Shown here: positions 26,625-35,662 of the stretch, in pieces
How positions within the stretch are numbered: position 1 is the first letter of the stretch
Layout of the letters: every line of letters starts with the position of its first letter
Source of the DNA: Bacteriovorax stolpii
Lineage (GTDB): Bacteria > Bdellovibrionota > Bacteriovoracia > Bacteriovoracales > Bacteriovoracaceae
Length of the DNA: 58,792 nucleotides
Direction: 5' to 3'
NCBI GenBank assembly: GCA_945860895.1
Contig: CAMASK010000008.1
Location: forward strand, 1 to 58,792
Notes under the pieces: model-generated
What the model saw: only the letters and a program-made list of their open reading frames with translations
The model's database searches: none
What the model was told of the DNA's origin: nothing
Made by a program: the position numbers and the translations under genes

Positions 26625-27734
26625 GTGGAAGAACTGCCTCCCATCCCCACATTAAAAAATCGATCACTGGAATTTTATCAAAAACACGAAGTCAAACTCT
26701 CGATAGGAGTGTTTGTCTTCGGTTTTGTTTTTGATCTTCTGACATTAGGAAGAATAGATGACCTATTGAACCTCGTTCAACAAGCGCTCTATATGTCTAT
26801 TCTTGGAACACTGCTCATTTGCGAGATTCGAATTAAAATTGGAACTCTCACACTTTCTGAGCGCGGAAAAAGATTCTGGCAATATCATGATCTAGTTGTT
26901 CATTTTCTCTTTGGATCTCTGCTATCTGTTTATACTATTTTCTATTACACCTCCGCTTCGGCCTTTACGTCTTTTTTCTTCATCCTTCTATTGGCAGGAT
27001 TAATGCTCGCCAATGAAATTCCGAAGTTTCAACAACTCGGATTACCAGTCAGAGTGATTTTATTTTCCATCTGTGTGCTATCTTATTTTGCTTTCTTTTA
27101 TCCCATTTTAATTGGACACGTTGGGGCCATTCCTTTTTGGCTCGGCTTTTTAACTTCGGCCGCTGTTCTGGGCTTTATCTGGAGATTAAATTTTAAAGGT
27201 TCAGACTCACTAGAAACTTTAAAGAAAAACGTCCTCTATCCAGCAATTGGAGTTCATTTATTTTTTTTGATTGGTTACTACACTTCCCTTATTCCACCGG
27301 TTCCGGTAGCAGTTAAAAAAATTGGCGTCTATTATGATGTTCAAAAAACGGAAGGAAAATATGTTGGAACATACTTAAGTCCGTTTTGGAAATTCTGGCA
27401 AAAAGGTTCTCAGGACTTCAAGGCCCGCCAGGGTGATCATGTGAATGTTCTTCTCTCCATTTTCTCTCCTGCTCGATTTGAGGATCAGGTTTTTTTAAAA
27501 TGGTATTTTGACGACTCTAAACAAGGGTGGTCATTGAAGGACACAATCCCTTTATCAATTCTCGGAGGCCGGGATGAGGGATTCAGAGGATACGGAGAAA
27601 AGTCAAATTTTCAAATGGGTGACTGGAGGATTATAGTTGAAACTTCCGATGGACGAGAAGTCGGTCGGATCAACTTTACCATCGAGGCCGACGATTCCAT
27701 TGATCCGAGAGAATTTAAACAAGATATATTCTAA
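26625..27734 (+). CDS. DUF2914 membrane protein
   Basis: 369 residues. The N-terminal 220 residues hold about seven hydrophobic helices. The C-terminal ~110 residues carry the DUF2914 pattern: KWYFDDSKQGWSLKD, ILGGRDEGFRGYGEKSNF, GDWRIIVETSDGREVGRINF. The soluble C-terminal domain is probably periplasmic. Function is unknown for the family. The start is a GTG that immediately follows the trxB stop, which implies coupling; whether it has a redox link to TrxB is not shown by any motif. Confidence 0.85.
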   Translation: MEELPPIPTLKNRSLEFYQKHEVKLSIGVFVFGFVFDLLTLGRIDDLLNLVQQALYMSILGTLLICEIRIKIGTLTLSERGKRFWQYHDLVVHFLFGSLLSVYTIFYYTSASAFTSFFFILLLAGLMLANEIPKFQQLGLPVRVILFSICVLSYFAFFYPILIGHVGAIPFWLGFLTSAAVLGFIWRLNFKGSDSLETLKKNVLYPAIGVHLFFLIGYYTSLIPPVPVAVKKIGVYYDVQKTEGKYVGTYLSPFWKFWQKGSQDFKARQGDHVNVLLSIFSPARFEDQVFLKWYFDDSKQGWSLKDTIPLSILGGRDEGFRGYGEKSNFQMGDWRIIVETSDGREVGRINFTIEADDSIDPREFKQDIF

Positions 27735-28171
27735 CGAGTAACCCAAACTTCTTTTTTTCCATTGATACTTTTTACATCATAGCTCTGTTTGGTCACATAA
27801 GAATGCTCCACCTTCGCGGCAGCACAGTCCTTACGATCGAAAATGCGCATACTGAAAGTTTCTGCCCCACTCACATTCACGTAATCGATAATTTTAAATT
27901 CGATTTCTTTTGAAGTTTCCCCATTAATACTCCAATAAGACTGTGGATCACATTCATCGATAATGATTCGTTCATTAATCAGGATTTGAGCATTAATCGG
28001 AAACCCACCCTTTTGAAATGAAAACAGCCAGTCTACCCCACAAGCAGCTGAACTTTTAGTGCATGAAAGAGGATCAAAGGTTCCTTCCAATTCTGGCGTG
28101 ACAGCTGGATCTTCACAAGAAGTAAGGATAAATAAGGTCAAAAAGACGAAGATAAATCCAGGTTTTTTCAT
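27731..28171 (-). CDS. Lipoprotein of unknown function
   Basis: 146 residues from the ATG at 28171, chosen because GAGG lies five bases upstream. The signal ends in the lipobox LTSC, so the mature N-terminus is a lipidated Cys. The mature domain has further cysteines (SCTKSSAACG, DECDPQ, KDCAAA), probably in periplasmic disulphides. It is strand-rich and ends in KEVWVTR. No family recognised. It overlaps the convergent DUF2914 gene by four bases. A TATAAT box (28201-28196 on the minus strand) lies 24 bases upstream. Confidence 0.75.
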   Translation of the reverse strand: MKKPGFIFVFLTLFILTSCEDPAVTPELEGTFDPLSCTKSSAACGVDWLFSFQKGGFPINAQILINERIIIDECDPQSYWSINGETSKEIEFKIIDYVNVSGAETFSMRIFDRKDCAAAKVEHSYVTKQSYDVKSINGKKEVWVTR

Positions 28172-28330
28172 AAGCACCTCTTGCGTAAGATATGAATTAT
28201 ACTAAAAGAGTTTCAATTCTCGTCTAAGCTGACAAGTAAAATCTGCAATGCCAGAACCCGAGCAAAAGTGGCCACTAAGAAATCTCTTTGACACATGAGT
28301 ATGATTTCTGAAAAAATAATTGAGTCAAGT

Positions 28331-28352
28331 CTTTGCTAAAGGATTAGCAAAG
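28331..28352 (+). promoter_or_regulatory. Perfect 9-bp inverted repeat upstream of the crotonase-fold gene
   Basis: CTTTGCTAA (28331-28339) and TTAGCAAAG (28344-28352) flank a four-base AGGA loop, 41 bases before the ATG at 28394. It could be an operator for a dimeric repressor or a leader RNA hairpin. There is no T-run, so it is not a terminator. Confidence 0.5.
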
Positions 28353-28393
28353 CCACGACCAACCGACATTTTGCGGAAACCAAGGAAGGTGAC

Positions 28394-29254
28394 ATGCAGA
28401 CGACTCTCTTTAACTACACGACTCTCTCTACGCGGTTGGAAAAATCCACTAGAACACTTTTTGTTACTCTCAATCGAGCGGATTGGCAAAATGCTTTTCG
28501 TCTAGAAATGTTGTTTGAATTGGAATCGCTTTTTGCTTGGTGCACTTCAAGAGTTGAAATTAATACACTCTTTATTGATTCATCCAGTGCAGAGTTCTCA
28601 ACGGGACTTGAATTGGAGAATCTGTCAGGTTTAACTCCAGCGATGCTCGATAAGATAAATTCAAAGCTTCAAAAAATTATTTTTGCCATGATGCAATTAC
28701 CTCAGACCATAGTAATCGATTTGGGCAAAGGTTCTCAGACTCTGGCCTCTGAATTTGCAATGGGTGCAGACATTCGTATTGCATCTAGAGATTCTAAAAT
28801 CTGCTTCAATCACTGCCATTATGGATTAGTTCCAGCAGCTGGTGGAATGAGCATGCTCTCTACTTTGGTAAGCCCTACTTACGCCCGTGCCTGGGTACTT
28901 TCGGGAGCTCCACTCAATGAAACGGGATTGACTCAATCAGGCTTCTTAAATCAAACCTATAAAGAAAATAGAAATGAACTGATCGCTAAGCTCCTTTCGG
29001 GAATCGCTTCACTTGCTCCTGTTCAACGTATACAGGCAAAACTTGGATTATTTGAAACTCTTCGTAATCAATTTGAAAATGGCATTGTGATGGACAGAAA
29101 GATTGCCAAGGCTTCGATGGTCTCTGAAGACTGGAGGACAAAAAAACCAGAAACAAAAGACAAGGCATTCGATTTTATGCCGGCAAAATCCATGTCTTAT
29201 TCAGTTAAACTTTCTTTAGTTAAAAACGAAGAAACGCCAACAATCGAACAATAA
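28394..29254 (+). CDS. Enoyl-CoA hydratase/isomerase (crotonase-fold) protein
   Basis: 286 residues. The crotonase core is recognisable: FIDSSSAEFSTG, QTLASEFAMGADIRIAS (oxyanion region and first catalytic Glu) and ICFNHCHYGLVPAAGGMSML. In enoyl-CoA hydratases the second catalytic Glu sits in the FGQPE-type segment; here that position appears to be His, so ordinary hydratase chemistry is doubtful and an isomerase, hydrolase or other reaction is possible. AAGGAAGG precedes the ATG. It stands alone between a lipoprotein gene and the mevalonate operon, and no beta-oxidation partner is nearby. Confidence 0.75.
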   Translation: MQTTLFNYTTLSTRLEKSTRTLFVTLNRADWQNAFRLEMLFELESLFAWCTSRVEINTLFIDSSSAEFSTGLELENLSGLTPAMLDKINSKLQKIIFAMMQLPQTIVIDLGKGSQTLASEFAMGADIRIASRDSKICFNHCHYGLVPAAGGMSMLSTLVSPTYARAWVLSGAPLNETGLTQSGFLNQTYKENRNELIAKLLSGIASLAPVQRIQAKLGLFETLRNQFENGIVMDRKIAKASMVSEDWRTKKPETKDKAFDFMPAKSMSYSVKLSLVKNEETPTIEQ

Positions 29255-29469
29255 TTACCAGCAAAAAGTTGTAGTGCGCGAAGGCGTAATATTCCAGATT
29301 TTTTTTGTCCTGCACTGGGCAATCCATCTTTACTATAGAGAACAGCATATTCTCTGTTGAAGTGTTGTAATTTGAATCATAAATCCCAAAACAACTTTTG
29401 TCAGAAGGTTTTTATTCAGATGAAGAGTGACCTAATAGGTGTGATTCGATTGCATAGGGACTGTAGTAA

Positions 29470-30339
29470 TCACAGCTCTCTCAATTCATGTGGATCAAAC
29501 AACTTGATTTTTTCCATGTTGGATAATTTATCGTTAAAGCCGAGAATATAGCCACCACCACCTGCTCCACACAGCTTCAAAATATAATCACCGGATTCAA
29601 GGCCCTTTGACCATAGACCCCGCATCTGAGTGGGGATCATTTCTGGAAAATATTCCCATTGAAATTTCGAGATTAGCCATAAATGATGGAAAAGATTTGA
29701 ACGATCGTCCTTTAAGATTGCGGCAATCGCAAAATTCACCTCACGCGATAAGACTTCCGCGCAGCCGCGCTTGAATTCAGGGTCCTTCATCTTTTCCTGA
29801 TAAATGCTTACTAAAGGGCCGGTATTTCTAGGCTTGTTGGAATTGAGCAAGAAGAATCCGTTAAGGTTGAGTTTTTCTGAATAAATTTCCACTTCATCAA
29901 AGTTATGAATAAGTAATGGTTTTTGAATCAAACTAACCAAAGGATCAATTCCAGAACTAGAGCCATGGAAATAATCCTCTAAACGGGCCAATGCTATTTT
30001 ATCCTCCATTAAAGACCCCCGCCGAGGAGCGTAAGTTTCATAGATGGCAGAAATAAGTGCACCAGAACTTCCGAGACCGAAGCCATGCGGAATTGTGGAG
30101 TCAAACCACAATCCATTTTGAATATCTCTTTTTAAACGGGGATAATCCAGATATTGCTCAGAGGTATGTTCGAGAAAGGCTTCTAAAGAAGCATGGGATA
30201 TTTTAGCAGCTTCTTCATTCAATGGATTGAATGACCATTTACCACTCAATTCATTATAGGGAACGGCCAGTGCCTTGGAGCCATTCAGGATGGTGTATTC
30301 ACCCAAAAGAAGGATTTTCGCAGGAAAGGATTTTAGCAT
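29470..30339 (-). CDS. Mevalonate kinase-like GHMP kinase
   Basis: 289 residues. GHMP motifs: the N-terminal KILLLGEYTILNG, the phosphate loop IPHGFGLGSSGAL and the C-terminal KLCGAGGGGYILG. A GSSSGIDPLVS segment corresponds to the mevalonate-kinase-specific G-x-SGID region. It should phosphorylate mevalonate to 5-phosphomevalonate with ATP. It is the last gene of the five-gene operon and its ATG overlaps the mvaD stop. It could also be argued to be the phosphomevalonate kinase, since two more GHMP kinases lie nearby; the SGID segment favours the present call. Confidence 0.8.
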   Translation of the reverse strand: MLKSFPAKILLLGEYTILNGSKALAVPYNELSGKWSFNPLNEEAAKISHASLEAFLEHTSEQYLDYPRLKRDIQNGLWFDSTIPHGFGLGSSGALISAIYETYAPRRGSLMEDKIALARLEDYFHGSSSGIDPLVSLIQKPLLIHNFDEVEIYSEKLNLNGFFLLNSNKPRNTGPLVSIYQEKMKDPEFKRGCAEVLSREVNFAIAAILKDDRSNLFHHLWLISKFQWEYFPEMIPTQMRGLWSKGLESGDYILKLCGAGGGGYILGFNDKLSNMEKIKLFDPHELREL

Positions 30340-31382
30340 TTCTTAGGCCCGATCCCGGTTTTATCATGAATGATGTTTTCAGTTAAAGGAGCGAGTTCAT
30401 GAGAAATAAAAGTGGTAATCTTATTTTTTTGTGATTCAGGATAAATCAAATGTAAATTAGGACCAGCATCAAGAGTAAAATACAAGGGAAGGTTCGTTTC
30501 TTTTCTAAAATCCCAAATGGCATTAATAGCAGAAAGAGTATTAGGTTTTAAAAGCGTATAGGGTTCTGGAGAAGTCAGCATCATTGCATGCAGCGCTAAG
30601 GCTTCCGCTTCAAGGATCATCCCCACATCATCCATCTCACCTCTTTGAAGTGCAGAGATACAACGTGAAAAATTGTCTCGCGCCTGAGAATAGCGTGCCT
30701 CTGCAAAAAAATGCTCGTTCATGCGACCATGACCAGAGCGGCTGGAAATAGTCTTCTCTTCGCTGCTTATGACAAGAACAGTATCGCGTAAGGCCGCAAG
30801 TTTGGGATGAACCTTCAAAGAAGTAGCAAACAAATCAGAGGACTCGGGTAACGCACTATCACCCCAAGAAGTGAATCCGCCATAGACAGATCTGCAAGCA
30901 CTGCCACTGGCAAGGCGTGAGAGGTAGCTCGCACGCTTATAAAAAAGGGTTTCTTCAGTATCTGATTTTAAATGAGTTAAATATTCGGTCAAAGTCAATG
31001 CAAATGCAGACAATCCGGAAGCTGATGAGGCAATTCCGGCCCCATGTGGAAAAGTATTAGATGTTTCAATTTCAACTGATAAATTCAAAATCCAAGGCAA
31101 TTCATCTTGTAGCGATTCTAAATAATCTTTAATTTTAGTCGCAAATTTTTCTTCACTCTTTCCATTAAGTTTGAGCCGAACTGTCAAACCATTGGCCGCT
31201 TGAAATTTTGTTTTGGTAGTGGTGGTGCATTCACTCAATGTCATCGACAAAGAAGGATTCGCAGGTATCTGATGACTCTTTTTTCCCCAGTATTTAACGA
31301 AAGCTATGTTGGCCGGTGAAGTCCAGCTTGATTCGAAATCCTGTATCGTAACTGAATGAAATGGTGCTAACAATTGGCTCAT
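30333..31382 (-). CDS. mvaD: Diphosphomevalonate decarboxylase
   Basis: 349 residues. ATP-dependent decarboxylation of 5-diphosphomevalonate to isopentenyl diphosphate. Signature segments: SPANIAFVKYWGK at the N-terminus, the phosphate-binding FPHGAGIASSASGLSAFA, ASGSACRSVYGGFTSW, and TLDAGPNLHLIYP with the catalytic Asp. The length is close to the usual ~330. It overlaps both neighbours in the operon by a few bases. The order after the upstream GHMP kinase matches the sequence of reactions. Confidence 0.95.
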   Translation of the reverse strand: MSQLLAPFHSVTIQDFESSWTSPANIAFVKYWGKKSHQIPANPSLSMTLSECTTTTKTKFQAANGLTVRLKLNGKSEEKFATKIKDYLESLQDELPWILNLSVEIETSNTFPHGAGIASSASGLSAFALTLTEYLTHLKSDTEETLFYKRASYLSRLASGSACRSVYGGFTSWGDSALPESSDLFATSLKVHPKLAALRDTVLVISSEEKTISSRSGHGRMNEHFFAEARYSQARDNFSRCISALQRGEMDDVGMILEAEALALHAMMLTSPEPYTLLKPNTLSAINAIWDFRKETNLPLYFTLDAGPNLHLIYPESQKNKITTFISHELAPLTENIIHDKTGIGPKKC

Positions 31383-32335
31383 GCATTTCTTTCAGTATGA
31401 TAATCAGTTCTCACGATCTCATTGAATGGAATAAATGTTGAAAAACCTTTGCTCGTAAAATAATCGCGGGTTTCTGAAGGTTCTCGATCAGAAGTGACCA
31501 TGACAAAGTCACCACCCCATGCCCCCAGGGACTTTATTTCTCCCCAGAAATCTTTGAAGTATAAATCTTTAGCTTTTTCGTAACCCAAAGCCGAAGCAAT
31601 TACATCTTCATGAGTCGTAATGATTTTATTAAATGTATACAAAGTTTGGGCAGAAATCATTTCTTGAGTCAGATGAGAAATTTCTGTGACAATTTGAGAG
31701 CGTCCTTCAATTTTTGCTTCCTGAAAGGCTATCGCCTCATCCATGGAAGATTGTTTTTTACCAAGATAAACAAAGTAAATATGATCTTTAAAAGATGGGT
31801 TAAAAGAAGCAGACTCCCATTGGGGCTTATTATCTGCACGATGATAACGGATTGGTCCCATCGCTTGAGCACAGGCCACATCATAACCAGAACCACCTAT
31901 GGTCTTTTTAACCAATTCGAAGGGACTGACGTAGGCCCATTGGGCCACGTTATAGATGAATGTTGAACTCGAACCAAGCCCCCATTCAATTGGGAATTCA
32001 ATTTTTGTTTCAACAAATACATCCATATCATCGCGCAAGAAATGAGGATTTTGCATCCGAACGGATGAGAGGACTTGTTGAACAAAATCTTGCTTTGCTG
32101 AATCTTGATTTTTTATAGGTTTAAAATGCCAGAAATCATAATCAGATTCAAACCACACTTTTCCGGAGTGATCAAAACTCTTCCAATTTAAAGTTGGCTG
32201 ATAGGACGAACGATATTTTACTTTCATTGATTGCCCAACCGAAGTTGGTAGTGCCAAGGCCATTGCCCCATCCATTACAAAGTATTCACCGGACAATAGA
32301 AGTTTGCCATGACCATAAAAATGTTGATCGCGCAT
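31379..32335 (-). CDS. GYDIA-type GHMP kinase, probable phosphomevalonate kinase
   Basis: 318 residues. GHMP kinase with GHGKLLLSGEYFVMDG at the N-terminus, the phosphate loop WGLGSSSTFI, and GGSGYDVACA, the motif that names the GYDIA-type kinases found in mevalonate clusters of Bacteroidetes. The C-terminal IKSLGAWGGDFVMV replaces the usual GAGGGG loop. Between mvaA and mvaD it most likely makes 5-diphosphomevalonate from 5-phosphomevalonate, but the specificity of this group is not certain and it might phosphorylate mevalonate. AAGGA precedes the ATG. It overlaps mvaD by four bases. Confidence 0.75.
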   Translation of the reverse strand: MRDQHFYGHGKLLLSGEYFVMDGAMALALPTSVGQSMKVKYRSSYQPTLNWKSFDHSGKVWFESDYDFWHFKPIKNQDSAKQDFVQQVLSSVRMQNPHFLRDDMDVFVETKIEFPIEWGLGSSSTFIYNVAQWAYVSPFELVKKTIGGSGYDVACAQAMGPIRYHRADNKPQWESASFNPSFKDHIYFVYLGKKQSSMDEAIAFQEAKIEGRSQIVTEISHLTQEMISAQTLYTFNKIITTHEDVIASALGYEKAKDLYFKDFWGEIKSLGAWGGDFVMVTSDREPSETRDYFTSKGFSTFIPFNEIVRTDYHTERNA

Positions 32336-32343
32336 GATTTTCC

Positions 32344-33648
32344 TTAATAGAGAAAGTTTCTAACCGCAGTAAAAGAAATCACTTTGTCTTTAAAATATTC
32401 TTTAGCATGCTCAACCTGAGAATCAGAGGCATTTAATTGATTGAGAATGTTGAGCAAATGAAGCTTCATATGACCTTTTTGAATTCCAGTAGTCACAAGA
32501 GATTTAACTGCGCCAAAATTTTGCGCGAGTCCCGTGACCGCAATGATCTTCATTAGCTCAGAAGCACTAGGCCATCCCAGAATAGCGAGGGACGTTTTAG
32601 CAAGAGGATGTATAGAAGTCAGTCCCCCTACGGTTCCAACTGCTAAAGGGATAGTGAGAGAAAATTTAAAAATTCCATCAACAATTGAAGCTCGGGAAAG
32701 GGAGCGGTATTTTCCGGTGCGAGCGGCAAAGGCATGAGCACAAGCTTCAATCGCCCTGAAATCGTTGCCCGTGGCGATCACCACGGCATCAATTCCATTC
32801 ATAATACCTTTATTATGAGTTACAGCACGATTTGGATCAACTTGGGCAATATTTACGGCCGTTACAAATCTACGGGCAAAAGTTTCTGCATTCATGCCTG
32901 CGGAAAACTCACCCAGATCTTCCACAGGACAAGAGACTGAGCATTCGACAATACACTCTGGAGTGTAGTTTGAAAGAATGCACATGATGATCTCTACTTC
33001 CCTTTCTTGTTCAGTAAAAAAAGGATTAAGTGAAATTTTCTTTTCAAGGACTTTCCCTAATTCTTCAAGGATTGAGTTGATGAAGTTAGCTCCCATGGCA
33101 TCACAAGTCTGTGCATGGAGTTTCAATTGATAATAATCGGCGAGTTCTGAAGTGAGATTAATCAATTCCAGATCAATGATTCCACCTCCGCGCTTTTCCA
33201 TGCTTTCTGTCAGGTGAGAGAGCGCATTCAAAAGATCAGCTTTGTTTTCATGGAAGAATTGCTGAAGTTTTTCACTGCGTCCTTTCCAAAGAAAGTGAAC
33301 TTGACCGATTTTTTTGGTGGCAATTACTTCGGCCTTGAATCCGCCTCTGTCGAGCCAAAACTTTGCAGCTAAAGAGGCTGCCGCCACGACTGATGATTCT
33401 TCAATCACCATCGGCACGGTATAGATTTTATCGTTAATTAAAAAGTTAGGAGCGACTCCAAAAGGAAGATCATAATTAGTCAGAGTATTTTCGGAAAACT
33501 CATCAAAGCGTTTTTGCACTTCTCTATCATGATGCCAGAACATGTTTAAATCCGACACAAGCTCATTAGCTTCACCAGGAAGCTCAGAAGCAAGCCAGGC
33601 AATTTTTTGTTCTTTCGACATTTTCGAAAAACCTGTTACCGTTTTCAC
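32344..33648 (-). CDS. mvaA: Hydroxymethylglutaryl-CoA reductase, class II
   Basis: 434 residues. Makes mevalonate from HMG-CoA with NAD(P)H, the committed step of the pathway. Seen in order: MVIEESSVVAAASLAAKF (catalytic Glu), TCDAMGANFINS (cofactor region), HNKGIMNGIDAVVIATGND (catalytic Lys), GTVGGLTSIHP, and IQKGHMKLHLLN with the catalytic His. The length fits class II bacterial enzymes and there is no membrane domain. The start is a GTG whose A/T context overlaps the fni stop; AAGGAG lies five bases upstream. Confidence 0.96.
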   Translation of the reverse strand: MKTVTGFSKMSKEQKIAWLASELPGEANELVSDLNMFWHHDREVQKRFDEFSENTLTNYDLPFGVAPNFLINDKIYTVPMVIEESSVVAAASLAAKFWLDRGGFKAEVIATKKIGQVHFLWKGRSEKLQQFFHENKADLLNALSHLTESMEKRGGGIIDLELINLTSELADYYQLKLHAQTCDAMGANFINSILEELGKVLEKKISLNPFFTEQEREVEIIMCILSNYTPECIVECSVSCPVEDLGEFSAGMNAETFARRFVTAVNIAQVDPNRAVTHNKGIMNGIDAVVIATGNDFRAIEACAHAFAARTGKYRSLSRASIVDGIFKFSLTIPLAVGTVGGLTSIHPLAKTSLAILGWPSASELMKIIAVTGLAQNFGAVKSLVTTGIQKGHMKLHLLNILNQLNASDSQVEHAKEYFKDKVISFTAVRNFLY

Positions 33649-34631
33649 TCCTGCTCCTTGACTCTCAGAAGACCCCTGGCCATAAGATAGGCTTCACGCA
33701 GATTTAAAAAATATATTTCCAGAGCTTCAAAGCTCTCCATGGCCGGTCCCAAAAATGAATGGGCCATCCCAATGACTGCTGGTGCCTTTAATTTTTGAAC
33801 CAATTCATAACCATCGAGCACATTTTTAATACCACCGGAAATTATAAATTCTTTATCGCCTTTGGGTAATGCATTCAAAATATCCACCATTTCTGAAGCA
33901 GCGTGACCAACTTTGATGAAAGGTGCTTTTACTAAGCACTCTTCACTGCGCATACTTTCCAGCAGAGTAAAATTCGTTCCGCCAAAGGCTCCAAACTCAA
34001 TTGCCTTTAGAGGTAGCTTCAACAGGGCGGCCAAAGATTTTGGACCAAGTCCATGACCAACTTCTTTAACAATCACAGGATAAGTTGTCTGATCTAAAAA
34101 GCGGGTTAAAGTTTCTAAAGGCGTAAGGCGAAACCGGTCACCCTCTGGCTGAAACCACTCCTGAAGTGGATTGAGATGAATGATTAAACCATCTGCTTCA
34201 AGCTTGTTTATGAGATCGTGAATTTTATTTTCTGAAGAAGCTAAAACAGCTTCTTCAACCTGTGCAATTCCCAGATTGGCATAGAGAGGGCCATTTGTGA
34301 GATTTCTAACACTGAAATCTTTTAAACGTTCATTAGAATTGAGAAGAGATCTGCATGAACCCAAACCCATACCAAGATTATATTTTCCAGACAGCTTGGC
34401 AAAGTTTTGATTAATGGAAAAACTTATCTCTGCACCACCGGTCATGCTTGAGATCCAAAATGGGTAATCCATTTTTTTTCCGAGAAAATTTATAGGTAAT
34501 TTTTCTTCTCCAGGATGAGAAAAAAACAAGGGCTCGTAATCAAAGCGGGAATCCACACAAAATGCATGAGTTTGCGCCTTGTCCGCCATCTCAATATGGT
34601 CCTTCTTTCTAAGACTTAAGTTGTGTGTCAT
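33645..34631 (-). CDS. fni: Type 2 isopentenyl-diphosphate delta-isomerase
   Basis: 328 residues. FMN-dependent interconversion of IPP and DMAPP. Recognised from LRKKDHIEMADK at the N-terminus, FWISSMTGGAE, NYNLGMGLGSCRSL-like GKYNLGMGLGSCRSL, VIVKEVGHGLGPKSLAALL, GAFGGTNFTLLE, and the C-terminal FIISGGIKNVLDGYE glycine-rich phosphate-binding segments. It is the first gene of the operon and has no clear ribosome binding site. The next gene overlaps by four bases. It is divergent from the second GHMP kinase at 34760. Confidence 0.95.
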   Translation of the reverse strand: MTHNLSLRKKDHIEMADKAQTHAFCVDSRFDYEPLFFSHPGEEKLPINFLGKKMDYPFWISSMTGGAEISFSINQNFAKLSGKYNLGMGLGSCRSLLNSNERLKDFSVRNLTNGPLYANLGIAQVEEAVLASSENKIHDLINKLEADGLIIHLNPLQEWFQPEGDRFRLTPLETLTRFLDQTTYPVIVKEVGHGLGPKSLAALLKLPLKAIEFGAFGGTNFTLLESMRSEECLVKAPFIKVGHAASEMVDILNALPKGDKEFIISGGIKNVLDGYELVQKLKAPAVIGMAHSFLGPAMESFEALEIYFLNLREAYLMARGLLRVKEQE

Positions 34632-34712
34632 GGGGCATAGGTTTATCAGGAAGAGGAGGAAAAGTCATGACTGTTTTTGCCTTTAGTCACGACCCAAATG
34701 CTTGAAATTACA

Positions 34713-34749
34713 TAGTCTTTGAAGTTGCCTTAAAGCCTTTCAAAGACTA
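34713..34749 (+). promoter_or_regulatory. 11-bp perfect inverted repeat before the divergent GHMP kinase
   Basis: TAGTCTTTGAA (34713-34723) is repeated in inverted form as TTCAAAGACTA (34739-34749), with a 15-base loop, ending ten bases before the ATG at 34760. In RNA it would form a strong stem next to the translation start; as DNA it could be an operator between the two divergent mevalonate units. No T-run follows, so it is not a terminator. Confidence 0.6.
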
Positions 34750-34759
34750 CCTTTTGAGA

Positions 34760-35662
34760 ATGAATCAATTTAAGGCCTGGGCCAAATTTCTTATCACAGG
34801 AGAATACCTAATCCTTCATGGGGCCAAGGGATTGGCGCTCCCTCTTTCTCAGTATTTTCAAGAACTAAAAGTCACTCCAAACAATAACCATTTTTTTTCA
34901 TGGAAAGCTTTTGATGAAAAAAATTCTTTGTGGTTTGAAGCAAATTTTGAAACTTCCTCATTACAATTAATCGACTCCAGTGATCAGATTGTGGCGCTTA
35001 AAATATCTGAAATGCTGAGCTATCTAAAAAAATTACGGCCAAATCTTTTTAAAATCGCTCTGCAATTTGAGACACATATGAATTTTTCAAGACACTGGGG
35101 TCTTGGTTCAAGTTCCACATTAGTTTCACTTCTGGCCCAATGGTCACAAACAGATGCATTTCACTTACAAAAAATGTTTTTTGGTGGCTCTGGCTATGAC
35201 GTCGCCTGTGCCACTGCCAACTCGCCCTTGATTTATGAATTACAAAATAACCGTCCACAAATCACTCCTGTAAGATGGTCCCCTGTTTTTAAAAATAATT
35301 TGTTTTTTCTTTATCAAGGTCAAAAACAAGATACCAGAGGTGCATTAGTTGAATTTCATAAAAAAAATCCTTCTCCTTTTCAGCAAGATCTGCAACAAGT
35401 TAATCGCCTGACCCAAAATTTCTTGATGGCTTCAAATCTCACCGACTTCATGCTTTATATGAAAGAGCATGAAAACCTAATCTCACAAATAACTGGTCAG
35501 AAGAGAATTAAAGATAAATATTTCTCTGATTTTGATGGCGAAATGAAAAGTCTTGGGGCGTGGGGTGGAGATTTTATTTTAGTTGCCAGTATTGATAATC
35601 CTAGAGACTACTTTATAAACAAAGGTTACACAGTCCTAAAAAACTGGAATGAATTAATATGA
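34760..35662 (+). CDS. Second GYDIA-type GHMP kinase, paralogue of 31379-32335
   Basis: 300 residues from the ATG at 34760; a TTG six bases earlier is in frame but less likely. It shares with the operon copy FLITGEYLILHG, WGLGSSSTLVSLLAQW, GGSGYDVACA and MKSLGAWGGDFILV, so the two are clear paralogues that have diverged over most of their length. It is divergent from the operon and overlaps the prenyl synthase gene by four bases. It may be a second isoprenoid kinase (phosphomevalonate, mevalonate or isopentenyl phosphate as substrate) or a subunit. All visible nucleotide-binding motifs are kept, so it is probably active. Confidence 0.75.
   Translation: MNQFKAWAKFLITGEYLILHGAKGLALPLSQYFQELKVTPNNNHFFSWKAFDEKNSLWFEANFETSSLQLIDSSDQIVALKISEMLSYLKKLRPNLFKIALQFETHMNFSRHWGLGSSSTLVSLLAQWSQTDAFHLQKMFFGGSGYDVACATANSPLIYELQNNRPQITPVRWSPVFKNNLFFLYQGQKQDTRGALVEFHKKNPSPFQQDLQQVNRLTQNFLMASNLTDFMLYMKEHENLISQITGQKRIKDKYFSDFDGEMKSLGAWGGDFILVASIDNPRDYFINKGYTVLKNWNELI

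Noticed and set aside
29255-29469. 215-base gap before the mevalonate kinase end, with a short repeat (AGAGAA with TTCTCT near 29335-29355) and a run of T near 29298-29306
   Set aside because: No stem ahead of the T-run was good enough to call a terminator, the repeat is short in A/T-rich DNA, and the small open frame at 29357 has no start signal and runs into the opposite gene.
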